A stretch of 16,982 nucleotides of DNA from DATHWB01 sp040905965. Lineage in GTDB: Bacteria > Actinomycetota > Acidimicrobiia > Spongiisociales > ZC4RG35. The notes beneath the pieces were generated by a model that had not been told where the DNA came from, ran no database searches, and was given only the letters and a program-made list of their open reading frames with translations. Numbering within the stretch: the first letter of the stretch is position 1; every line of letters begins with the position of its first letter. Of this stretch, positions 1-6,625 are shown one piece after another. The position numbers and the translations under genes were made by a program. The stretch lies in NCBI GenBank assembly GCA_040905965.1, contig JBBDQP010000100.1, positions 1 to 16,982 of the forward strand, given 5' to 3'.

Positions 1-403
1 GAACGGGCGTGTCGAGCATCTGTCCCGCCAACGTACCGAAGGGGTGTGACAGAAATCGTTCTACGCGAAACGCGGTGGGTGAGGGCTGAGCCCTCCTGCG
101 TTCGGTTGGTGAGAAGCCGCCGAAAGACAGGACGGCCCAGGTGGGTGATCGCATCGATGTACCGTTGTCGTTGACCGATTTTCGATGTGAAGAGCAGCGG
201 GCCGGTCCCTCACGCTACTTCTGGCACTGCCTTGACCAGTCGGAATCATTAACATTTTTCAAGGAAGCCCACCGCGCCGATAACGCAGCTTCGAACCGAA
301 GGAAGAGCCGACACGCTTCCTCGTGGAGTCCCACCAAGTGGTGACGGCACGCGCTCTTATTTCCCACTAGGATTCATCTTTGCACTGCTAGTTGAGGTAA
401 CCG
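1..403. other. Left-edge region without a convincing gene
   Basis: I see no supportable gene here. Short open frames exist on both strands, for example 141-344 (+, GTG start, 67 codons) and 61-255 (-, 64 codons). They have no ribosome binding site, no recognisable motif and unusual composition. Two plus-strand frames open at base 1 close at TGA 47-49 and TGA 87-89, so the tail of a gene entering from the left cannot be excluded. A small hairpin (GAGGGC at 81-86, loop TGA, GCCCTC at 90-95) lacks a T-run. A possible -10 box TAGGAT at 368-373 precedes the gene starting at 404. Composition from about 140 onward is visibly less GC-rich than the rest of the window. Confidence 0.5.
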
Positions 404-752
404 ATGACGACCAAATCCCCTACATCCACCAGTTTCCTATCTTCCCTTTTCGACTTCGAGTTTCGCTCGTTTATCGCTATCCGCGTGGTGCGATTTTTCT
501 ACTTCATCGCGGTGATTGGGGCATTGCTCTGGAGTTTTCACCCTTTGGACAGGGAGCCAAGCTGGCGGGACAGGCATAATCATTGCTCTTATAGTGGCAC
601 CGGTAGGTGCCCTGATATTCGTGGTTGCGACAAGACTCTACCTGGAAGTCGTGCTCGTGCTCTTCAAGATCTCAGAGAGCGCCCAGAACATCGAACACTT
701 GCTCCAGGCTATGAACGGCGATTCCGCACCTAGGGACCTCGGAGCAAACTAG
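404..752 (+). pseudogene. DUF4282-like small membrane protein, interrupted by a one-base frameshift
   Basis: Two overlapping frames together spell one DUF4282-type protein. The first frame (ATG 404, preceded by GAGG about 7 bases upstream) gives an N-terminus with FLSSLFDFEFRSF, then a first membrane segment around residues 26-45. After Phe45 (bases 536-538) this frame loses hydrophobicity and becomes unlike the family. The next frame continues directly with a Gly-rich turn (GGTG), a second membrane segment and a LYLEVVLVLFKISE motif, stopping at 750-752. Removing one base near the TTTT run at 535-538 or the CCCTTT run just after it would give a continuous protein of 115 residues, a normal family length. 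Function of the family is unknown to me. The break could be a real mutation, a base-calling error in a homopolymer, or recoding. The intact second half argues against an old pseudogene. Confidence 0.72.
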
Positions 753-804
753 GACCATCGTTCCGGCTCCCTAATCATGTGAGCCTGCTCTTAAAGGAGG
801 AAGC

Positions 805-1143
805 TTGACTTTCGACGAAGCGATCCGGTCGGGGTTTCGGAACTATGCAACCTTTACGGGTAGGGCGAGTAGGTCGGAATTCTGGTGGTGGTTCTTATTC
901 GCCCTCGGTACACAGGCGGTTGTGTATACCCTCTCTGACGAACTTGGATTTCTGTTAACCCTCGGACTTATCCTTCCAAATGTAGCGATGGGCGTGCGGC
1001 GCCTGCACGACACCGACCGATCGGGGTTCTGGTTTCTCATTGCACTCATCCCGTTCGGAAACTTGGCGCTCCTGGTATTCTTCTTATTGGAGGGGAAGAA
1101 GTCAGACAACCGCTACGGGCCGCCTCCAACCAAGGGCGCCTGA
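805..1143 (+). CDS. DUF805 family membrane protein
   Basis: This 112-residue inner-membrane protein fits the DUF805 family in both signature blocks. An N-terminal block (residues about 14-31) reads YATFTGRASRSEFWWWF. A central block, RRLHDTDRSGFW (about 65-76), is followed by IPFGN and a C-terminal region with G, N and YGPPP. Membrane segments are visible at about 26-42, 47-63 and 77-95. I chose the TTG start at 805 because AAAGGAGG (793-800) lies just upstream and the protein then begins MTFDEAIRSG, the usual family opening. The spacing of four bases is a little short. The function of the family is not established. It lies 52 bases after the broken DUF4282 gene, on the same strand and with the same lower-GC composition, so the two probably form a small unit. 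It converges on the ABC-F gene with about 20 bases between the stops. Confidence 0.88.
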   Translation: MTFDEAIRSGFRNYATFTGRASRSEFWWWFLFALGTQAVVYTLSDELGFLLTLGLILPNVAMGVRRLHDTDRSGFWFLIALIPFGNLALLVFFLLEGKKSDNRYGPPPTKGA

Positions 1144-1163
1144 GCCTTCCCCTCACTGATCCG

Positions 1164-2765
1164 TCAGGCCATCGCCACGAGGTCGAGCATCGACTCGTCG
1201 AAGTAGTGCAATTCGCCCTCGGGCATCATGAGCGCCCGGTCAGGACCGAGTTCGGCCACGAAGTCGGTGTCGTGCGATACCAGGATGATCGTGCCCTGAT
1301 AGGTGGCCAGGGCGCCGAGCAGGGCCTTCTTGGCCTGGGGATCCAAGTTGTTGGTGGGCTCGTCGAGCAGCAGCACGTTCGGCCTCGACGTCATGAGCAT
1401 GGCGAGTGCGAGCTTGGTCTTCTCACCGCCCGAGAGAGTCGATGCGTCCTGGTCCACTTTGTCAGCGAGCAGGAAGTGGCCGAGCAGCGCCCGGATGTTC
1501 TGATCTGGGATGCCTTCGGATACGCGCTTGACATGCTCGAAGACCGAGACTCCGGCGTGGATCTGCTCGTGCTCCTGGGCGTAGTAGCCGAGCGATGCCT
1601 TGTGTCCGAGGACTACCTCTCCGAGATCCTGTGACTCCACCCCCGCCAGGATGCGCAAGAGGGTGGTCTTGCCCGCACCGTTGAGTCCCATGATCATCAT
1701 CGCCTCGCCGCGTTCGACCGCGACGTCGATGTCGACGAAGACCAGATTGTCACCGAAGGACTTGGCAAGCGACTTGCCCTCCAACGGCGTCCGCCCGGAT
1801 GCCTCGGGTTGGGGGAACCTGACGCTCACGTCCTTGCCGCGCGCCTGGACTTCGACCAAGTCCCGCTTGAGCCGTTCGGCGCGCGTCTCCATCGAGCGCG
1901 CCCGCCGCGCCATCTTCTCGGTGGACCCGCGGAACCGCCTGACGTTTTCTTCGAGCGCGTTGATCTTCTGGAGCTGGTGCTTTCGCTCCTTCTCGCGCTG
2001 GGCGCGCCGTCGCTCACGCTCAGCAAGAAAGAAGCTGTAGTTGCCGTTGTAGCGCTCGATCTGCTGGTTCTCGAGGGAGAGCACGGAGGTGATCGATTCA
2101 TCCAACAACGGCAGATCGTGGGAGACGACGAGCAACGCCCCGCGGTAGTTGGCGAGGTATTCGACCATCCACGCCTTGGCGTCGAGGTCGAGGTGGTTGG
2201 TGGGTTCGTCCAGGAGCATGACGTCGGTCTCGGCGAACAGGATTCGGGCGAGTTCGACACGTCGCCGCTGTCCACCCGACATCGTGGCGACAGGCTGGGA
2301 GAGATCGTCGTTGTCGATTCCGAGGTTGGCTGCGGTCCGCTTGGCTTCGGCTTCGGCCACGAAACCGCCTTTGGCATCGAACTCATCCTGAAGTCGGGAG
2401 AAGCGGGTAATCGCCCGATCCCGCGCCTCGCCATCGAGTCGTTCAATCTTGCGACGGGTCTCTTCGATGCGACGCTGCATCGCTCCGATCTCGCGGGCGG
2501 CCAAGATCCGCTCGAGTGCCGTCATCCCCGGGTACTCCAGGTCGGGAAGGGCGGCCTCCTGGGAGAAATATCCGAGATTGCCCGACCGCGTGACGGTCCC
2601 GCCGGCAGGGAGGCTGAACCCGACGAGTGTCCGCATGAGCGTCGTCTTGCCCGCACCGTTGCGTCCGACCAAGCCGACCTTGTCCCCTGCCTGCACGCTG
2701 AAGTTCGCCTCGTCCAACAGGACGCGCGGGCCAACTTCCAAACGGAGATCACGAACGAGAAGCAC
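1164..2765 (-). CDS. ABC-F family ATPase (ribosome-associated, duplicated ATP-binding cassette)
   Basis: The 533-residue protein has two ATP-binding cassettes and no membrane segments, which is the ABC-F arrangement. Cassette 1 has Walker A GRNGAGKTT (about 34-42), signature MSGGQ (162-166) and Walker B VMLLDEPTNHLD (182-193). Cassette 2 has Walker A GLNGAGKTT (360-368), signature LSGGE (444-448) and Walker B VLLLDEPTNNLD (464-475). The linker at about 240-320 is Arg/Lys/Glu-rich and helical, as in the P-site tRNA interaction motif of the family. Known ABC-F proteins bind the ribosomal E site and relieve stalled translation or protect against antibiotics. Which role applies here cannot be read from sequence. 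The start is GTG with no Shine-Dalgarno. A TAACGT box lies about 11 bases upstream, suggesting a leaderless or very short-leader transcript. It follows the aminotransferase gene by 56 bases on the same strand. Confidence 0.95.
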   Translation of the reverse strand: MLLVRDLRLEVGPRVLLDEANFSVQAGDKVGLVGRNGAGKTTLMRTLVGFSLPAGGTVTRSGNLGYFSQEAALPDLEYPGMTALERILAAREIGAMQRRIEETRRKIERLDGEARDRAITRFSRLQDEFDAKGGFVAEAEAKRTAANLGIDNDDLSQPVATMSGGQRRRVELARILFAETDVMLLDEPTNHLDLDAKAWMVEYLANYRGALLVVSHDLPLLDESITSVLSLENQQIERYNGNYSFFLAERERRRAQREKERKHQLQKINALEENVRRFRGSTEKMARRARSMETRAERLKRDLVEVQARGKDVSVRFPQPEASGRTPLEGKSLAKSFGDNLVFVDIDVAVERGEAMMIMGLNGAGKTTLLRILAGVESQDLGEVVLGHKASLGYYAQEHEQIHAGVSVFEHVKRVSEGIPDQNIRALLGHFLLADKVDQDASTLSGGEKTKLALAMLMTSRPNVLLLDEPTNNLDPQAKKALLGALATYQGTIILVSHDTDFVAELGPDRALMMPEGELHYFDESMLDLVAMA

Positions 2766-2821
2766 GGGAAGGCACCACGTTAGGGGTGATCTCGTGCCTG
2801 GTTGTCCGACTTACCGAGCGG

Positions 2822-4030
2822 TCAGCGCGACAGCACCGTCGCCAGAACGTCGACGATTCGGTCCACCTGGGCCCCGGTGATCACCAGCGGCGGGCACATG
2901 ACGAGTGAGTTGCCGAGGGGGCGAACGATGACCCCTTCGGCAAGAGCAGCATCGCGGTCCTTCATGACGTCCCGATGCTCTCCCAACTGGACCGCCCACA
3001 CCGCCCCGGCTCCCCGAACCTCGGTGACGAGTCCGTCACCGTGGAGGGCGCGGAGTCCCTCGCCGAGACGCCGTTCGATCAACGAGACCAGGTCGAGAAG
3101 GCCCTCGTCTCGTTGGATGGCGATCGCGGCGTTGCCGGCGGCCGCGGCGATCGGGTGACCCGAGTACGTGTAGCCGTGCTTCAGGGCGAAGCCCTCGTTC
3201 GCTGTGAGCGCATCCGCCACAGCAGGACCGACGATCACACCGCCGAGCGGGATGTAGCCGGACGACGAAGCCTTGGCGAAGGTGATCAGGTCGGGCTGCA
3301 CACCGTAGTGCTGTGCGCCGAACCAGGTCCCAAGACGCCCGAAGCCGGTGATGACCTCGTCGAAGATCAGGTAGGCGTCGTGCGCGTCGCACAACGCCCG
3401 CAGCCCTTCGAGGTAGCCCTCGGGAGGAGGAAAGACACCTCCTGCGCCCTGGAGCGGCTCGGAGATCACGGCTGCGATCTGGTCGCCCTTGTCGGCGAAC
3501 AGGCGGGCCATCGGCTCGATGTCAGGACCTGCCACGTTCACCACGTTGCCCACCAGCTCGCCGAATCCCTCGCGGTTGGCCGGAATGCCCTGGGCGGACG
3601 TGCCGCCGAAGTTGGTCCCGTGATAGCCGTGTTCGCGGCTGACGATCATGGTCTTTTCTGGTCGGCCGGCCTCCCGTTGGGCGATTCGGGCAATCTTCAT
3701 GGCGCTGTCCACTGCCTCGGAGCCCGAGGACGTGAGAAACACCCTTCCTCGTTCGAACGGGGACAGCTCGAGAATCGTGTCGCACAGCATTTCGGACGGG
3801 AGATTCGAAAACGGGGCGAAGGTGTGATAGCTGGCGAGAGCCTTCGCCTGGGCGGTGATGGCCTCGATCATCCGCGGATGACCGTGTCCCACGTTCATGT
3901 ACCACAGCGATGCCATGCCATCGATGTACCGATTGCCGTCCGTGTCCCAGATCTCGGCACCTTCGCCACCGACGATGGTGACGAACTCGGTCATGCGAGG
4001 CGGACTGAAGGGATGGAGAAAGGCACTCAT
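2822..4030 (-). CDS. PLP-dependent class III aminotransferase
   Basis: This 402-residue protein has the fold-type I, class III (ornithine/omega) aminotransferase landmarks. SGSEA (about 102-106) binds the cofactor phosphate, HGYHG lies at 134-138, IFDEVITGFGR contains the Asp224 that contacts the pyridine nitrogen, and FAKASSSG carries the Schiff-base Lys253. Near the N-terminus LWYMNVGHGHP (about 42-52) is typical of omega-aminotransferases that use pyruvate or 2-oxoglutarate as acceptor with an amine or beta-amino acid donor. The true substrate cannot be inferred. At 402 residues it is slightly short for the class, mainly at the N-terminus. The ATG start has no Shine-Dalgarno, but a TAGTTT box ends about 10 bases upstream, so a short-leader transcript is possible. 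Upstream lies a duplicated remnant of the methyltransferase 3' end. Downstream, 56 bases away, is the ABC-F gene. Confidence 0.93.
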   Translation of the reverse strand: MSAFLHPFSPPRMTEFVTIVGGEGAEIWDTDGNRYIDGMASLWYMNVGHGHPRMIEAITAQAKALASYHTFAPFSNLPSEMLCDTILELSPFERGRVFLTSSGSEAVDSAMKIARIAQREAGRPEKTMIVSREHGYHGTNFGGTSAQGIPANREGFGELVGNVVNVAGPDIEPMARLFADKGDQIAAVISEPLQGAGGVFPPPEGYLEGLRALCDAHDAYLIFDEVITGFGRLGTWFGAQHYGVQPDLITFAKASSSGYIPLGGVIVGPAVADALTANEGFALKHGYTYSGHPIAAAAGNAAIAIQRDEGLLDLVSLIERRLGEGLRALHGDGLVTEVRGAGAVWAVQLGEHRDVMKDRDAALAEGVIVRPLGNSLVMCPPLVITGAQVDRIVDVLATVLSR

Positions 4031-4043
4031 GATGATGAGAAAA

Positions 4044-4162
4044 CTAGTCGCCCGTCGTCCACCACACCGTCGCCAGGCGGCGAACGGTGACGCCCAGGAT
4101 CATCCGGCTGTTGACCACCAGACCGTCGCCAGGCGCCGTACGGTGTCGCCCAGGGTCATCCG
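4044..4162. repeat. Imperfect direct repeat, 56-base period, at the methyltransferase 3' end
   Basis: Two adjacent copies offset by exactly 56 bases were found by eye. Copy B (core 4110-4162) is the last part of the methyltransferase coding sequence. Copy A (core 4054-4106) lies just beyond the stop. Over 53 aligned bases 46 match. Each copy, read on the minus strand in its own frame, ends with nearly the same peptide (TVRRLATVWW plus a few residues) and has a stop at the homologous place: TGA at 4100-4102 in copy B and TAG at 4044-4046 in copy A. Because 56 is not a multiple of three, copy A is out of frame and is expected to be untranslated. Confidence 0.85.
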
Positions 4163-4912
4163 CCCCTCGACGACCTCGAGATCCGGACCGAGAAGCGCGC
4201 GAAGCTCTCCGACCCGATCGGGGGGAAGCACGAGACGACGCCGGTACACCTCTTCGATCTCCTCCCACGATTCGAACCAGGTCCCGCCGGGGCGCTCCCA
4301 TCGAACGACCTCCGGAACGACGTCGAACACTTCGCGAATCACCGCCACGAGTTCATCCACCGACGGACCTTTCGGCCGCTCGATCCCGTGCAGGGCGCGG
4401 TAATACGGTCCGAGCGGGGTCCACGGGTGCGTCTCCGTCATCTCCAGCACCACGCCGCGGCGGGCGTGAGAGGCCATCGCTACCAGAAAAGGCTCAATGG
4501 CGGACACGTCGTAGACGACGTGGGCGGCCATGACGACGTCGAACACACCAGTCGACATGGGCCACGCCTCCTCGATGACCTCGTACCGGTCCTCAAGCGC
4601 GGCGGCCTCCTCACGGAGCGCCGATGCCATCTCGGCCGACCTCTCGACCGCAGTGACCGGGTGTCCGCTGAGAGCGAGCGGAAGCGATGCCCGCCCCGTC
4701 CCTGCCCCGATGTCGAGAACGGAGCCGCCCGCACCTGCGAGACGGGAGACGATCTCAAACGTCGGCGGGGCCTCGGACTCGGCGGCACTGATGTTGCGCC
4801 GCCGGAACAGCTCGACCGGCCAGCGGTACGGCGAGTCGTCCACGGCCGCCAGCAGATGGTTCGGGATCGCCCAGGCCGCGAGCTCGGTCTGCCAGTGCTC
4901 GGCGGCGGTCAC
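4100..4912 (-). CDS. Class I SAM-dependent methyltransferase
   Basis: The 270-residue protein shows the Rossmann-fold methyltransferase pattern. Motif I, VLDIGAGTGRAS, is at about 65-76. An acidic residue ends strand 2 in VTAVERS (Glu90). A later VFDVVMAAHVVYDV segment fits motif IV/post-I. The acceptor is not identifiable. The GTG start at 4912 overlaps the stop of the Mca-like amidase gene (shared GTGA, 4909-4912), so translation is probably coupled and both proteins are made from one message. Pairing with a mycothiol-conjugate amidase makes a role in thiol or xenobiotic handling conceivable, but this is only inference from position. The 3' end was partly duplicated: the last 19 codons have a second, out-of-frame copy immediately downstream. 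The C-terminal sequence ends WWSTAG. Confidence 0.88.
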   Translation of the reverse strand: MTAAEHWQTELAAWAIPNHLLAAVDDSPYRWPVELFRRRNISAAESEAPPTFEIVSRLAGAGGSVLDIGAGTGRASLPLALSGHPVTAVERSAEMASALREEAAALEDRYEVIEEAWPMSTGVFDVVMAAHVVYDVSAIEPFLVAMASHARRGVVLEMTETHPWTPLGPYYRALHGIERPKGPSVDELVAVIREVFDVVPEVVRWERPGGTWFESWEEIEEVYRRRLVLPPDRVGELRALLGPDLEVVEGRMTLGDTVRRLATVWWSTAG

Positions 4913-5754
4913 CGGAGACCGGCGAAAAGATCGTCTTCGATCTCAGGGGCGGGAACACGCGTGAACACCCGCACGAAGGACTCACGACCGAACGTCTCGG
5001 CCTTCTGATCTTCAGCCACCCTCAGCCACGGCCAGTCGAGCGGGATCTGGGAGCGATGCGCCCGCAACGCCTTCTCTTTGACGTCGACCTTGTCGGTGAC
5101 ATCGACCCAACATGTGATGTACTCGTCGGGTGTCCCCCGATCCTGGGCACCCGCCAGCTCTTCTTCGGTGATTTCACCGGCGGCAAAACGCGCCTGCATC
5201 ATCTTGATGACGCGGCTCCGGGGCCAGGTCGTCCAATAGAGCTTCTTCGGCTCCCACACCTCTTCCCCATCTTCGAGCGGAAACCGGCCGAGGTCGATGC
5301 AGCCGGTGTAGGCAGCCAGTCCGATCCGGTGGACGTTGATATGGTCGGGATGCCCGTAGCCGCCGTACGGGTCGTAGATGATCATCACATCCGGCTTGTG
5401 GCGGCGGATCTCGCGGACGAGGCGGCCGGTCGCCTCCATGAAGTCGGCCTGCCAGAAGCACTCAGGATGCTTGTTGGACTCCTCACCCATCATCCCCGAG
5501 TCGCGATACCCGAGGAACACGTGGTGTTCGACACCGAGCACATCGAGCGATGCTCGCACCTCCTCGGCCCGCACCTCGGCGAGACGGGCCTTGACGGAGT
5601 CCGGTTCGTCGTAGTTGTGCACTTCACCTTCGGCGCCATCAGTGGCCGTGACGACCACGACGTGCTCGCCGGCGTCGACAGCTCTGCTCAGCACGCCGCC
5701 GGTTTGGATCACTTCATCATCAGGGTGCGCGTGAAACGCCAAGAGACCAGACAT
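4909..5754 (-). CDS. PIG-L family deacetylase, Mca-like mycothiol S-conjugate amidase
   Basis: The 281-residue zinc hydrolase has the PIG-L/MshB/Mca motifs. AHPDDE at 9-14 supplies His10 and Asp13 as zinc ligands and Asp12 as general base. GHPDH at 134-138 supplies the third zinc ligand, His138. From memory of the family, the TDGAEGE loop, ALRAHRSQI near residue 240 and the ending DDLFAGLR resemble Mca (mycothiol S-conjugate amidase) more than MshB. Mca cleaves mycothiol adducts of electrophiles and drugs to release a mercapturic acid. No lipid or secretion signal is visible, so a cytoplasmic enzyme is expected. The frame stays open upstream to 6069, but the start at 5754 is right because the family sequence begins there and a TATCGT -10 box lies 7 bases before the ATG. 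The gene overlaps the downstream methyltransferase by four bases. Confidence 0.9.
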   Translation of the reverse strand: MSGLLAFHAHPDDEVIQTGGVLSRAVDAGEHVVVVTATDGAEGEVHNYDEPDSVKARLAEVRAEEVRASLDVLGVEHHVFLGYRDSGMMGEESNKHPECFWQADFMEATGRLVREIRRHKPDVMIIYDPYGGYGHPDHINVHRIGLAAYTGCIDLGRFPLEDGEEVWEPKKLYWTTWPRSRVIKMMQARFAAGEITEEELAGAQDRGTPDEYITCWVDVTDKVDVKEKALRAHRSQIPLDWPWLRVAEDQKAETFGRESFVRVFTRVPAPEIEDDLFAGLR

Positions 5755-5761
5755 CGCTGCG

Positions 5762-5767
5762 ACGATA
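5762..5767 (-). promoter_or_regulatory. Putative -10 box for a leaderless amidase transcript
   Basis: On the minus strand TATCGT is followed by seven bases and then the ATG of the Mca-like gene. A TANNNT box at this distance places transcription initiation at or next to the start codon, and no Shine-Dalgarno is present. Leaderless mRNAs of this form are common in Actinomycetota. I see no clear -35 element. Confidence 0.55.
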
Positions 5768-5832
5768 GTGCTGGAGCCTCGGCACGCGATCCCCGACATC
5801 AAGCGTCGAAACGAATCCTGTTCATGCATCTG

Positions 5833-5838
5833 TAGGCT
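5833..5838 (+). promoter_or_regulatory. Putative -10 box for the SRPBCC gene
   Basis: TAGGCT lies nine bases before the ATG at 5848, and no Shine-Dalgarno is visible between them. This fits a near-leaderless transcript divergent from the amidase gene. No convincing -35 hexamer is seen, so the call is tentative. Confidence 0.35.
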
Positions 5839-5847
5839 CGCCTGCCG

Positions 5848-6285
5848 ATGCCGGAACAGACCTTCCACGCCACCGCCACGACGACGGCGACGCCCGCCGA
5901 GGCATGGACTTCGCTGCAACGCCCGGAAACATGGGAGGGCATCGCCGGCGTCGACGACGTGACAGACGCCACGCATGACGACGGAGGACACTTGGAGGCC
6001 TTCCTGTTCTCGGTCACTGTGGGCGGTAAGAGGTACCGGGGGCAAGCCCGCGTCGCCGGGGCCATCCAACCCGTGTCCATGCAGCTCGACCTCGAAACCA
6101 GCGAACTGATCGCCGTGATCGAGGTCGCACTCGGTCAGACCGAGTCAGGAACCGACGTCTCCATCGACCTCACCGTCCGAACCCGGTCATTCTTGGCGGG
6201 AATGTTCTTCTCGGCGATCGCTGATGCCGTTGGCCGCGGACTCCCCGCCGCCACCGCAGCGTTCGCCGCGAGACTGAAACCGTGA
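5848..6285 (+). CDS. SRPBCC (START-like) family protein, CoxG-like
   Basis: This 145-residue soluble protein matches the general SRPBCC pattern. A first strand TFHATATTTATPAEAWTSLQRPETWEGIAGV is followed by alternating beta-strands (RYRGQARVAG, then a DLETSELIAVIEVALGQ stretch). It ends in a long C-terminal helix (about 118-143) lying across the sheet. Such proteins form a hydrophobic cavity for a ligand. The ligand here is unknown. The layout resembles CoxG-type members, but no cox genes are in the window. It is transcribed divergently from the amidase and converges on atpC, with 19 bases between the stops. The ATG start is chosen because the first beta-strand begins there and a TAGGCT -10 box is just upstream. 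Family assignment rests on pattern and fold reasoning rather than a diagnostic motif. Confidence 0.72.
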   Translation: MPEQTFHATATTTATPAEAWTSLQRPETWEGIAGVDDVTDATHDDGGHLEAFLFSVTVGGKRYRGQARVAGAIQPVSMQLDLETSELIAVIEVALGQTESGTDVSIDLTVRTRSFLAGMFFSAIADAVGRGLPAATAAFAARLKP

Positions 6286-6304
6286 AGGATCGGGGACGGC
6301 CCGG

Positions 6305-6625
6305 TTACTCGGCGCCCTCGGTCTGCAGCGTCTTCGCCAGCTCGACGGCCTCCTCCTTGGACCCCGTCGAGATCTGGGCGCGGTCGGTGAGCAGCGTCAC
6401 CTGATTGTTCAGCACCTGGAGAAACCCTCCGTAGACGCCGATCGTGGTCTTCGACGATCCGTGCTCGACCGTGACCGCACCCGTCGTGAGCGCAGCCAGC
6501 AGCGGCTCGTGATCGGCCAGGATCCCGATCTCGCCCTCGGTCGTCCGTGCCACCACGAAGTCCGCCTCACCTGACCACACCGTGGCCTCGGGGGAAACGA
6601 CGTCGAGCTGGAAGGACTTTGCCAT
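6305..6625 (-). CDS. atpC: F1Fo ATP synthase epsilon subunit, short form
   Basis: This central-stalk subunit couples c-ring rotation to the catalytic head. The N-terminal beta-sandwich is clear at about 1-85: FQLDVVSPEATVWSG, then GEIGILADHEPLLAAL and GVYGGFLQVLNNQVTLL. After it only about 20 residues remain, enough for one short helix. The E. coli protein is about 138 residues long and carries a two-helix hairpin that can insert into the head and block hydrolysis. That hairpin is largely absent here, so self-inhibition by epsilon is probably weak or different. This is inference. The start codon overlaps the atpD stop (ATGA, 6622-6625 region), so translation is coupled. It is the last gene of the operon and converges on the SRPBCC gene. 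I see no terminator hairpin after it. Confidence 0.95.
   Translation of the reverse strand: MAKSFQLDVVSPEATVWSGEADFVVARTTEGEIGILADHEPLLAALTTGAVTVEHGSSKTTIGVYGGFLQVLNNQVTLLTDRAQISTGSKEEAVELAKTLQTEGAE

Noticed and set aside
286..300. T-loop-like TTCGAA near 290, hint of a tRNA
   Set aside because: No matching acceptor, D-arm or anticodon stem could be built around it.
141..344. Possible small gene (67 codons, GTG start)
   Set aside because: No ribosome binding site, no motif, no membrane segment, and it overlaps an equally weak frame on the other strand.
1809..2783. Long plus-strand open frame (324 codons) opposite the ABC-F gene
   Set aside because: It mirrors a high-GC coding gene. It has no domain motif, and the ABC-F frame has complete motifs over the same bases.
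2975..4090. Long plus-strand open frame (371 codons) opposite the aminotransferase gene
   Set aside because: Antisense shadow of a clear PLP enzyme, with no recognisable motif and no ribosome binding site.
5755..6069. Upstream extension of the Mca-like amidase by 105 residues
   Set aside because: The extra part has no similarity to the family, overlaps the divergent SRPBCC gene, and a -10 box fits the start at 5754.
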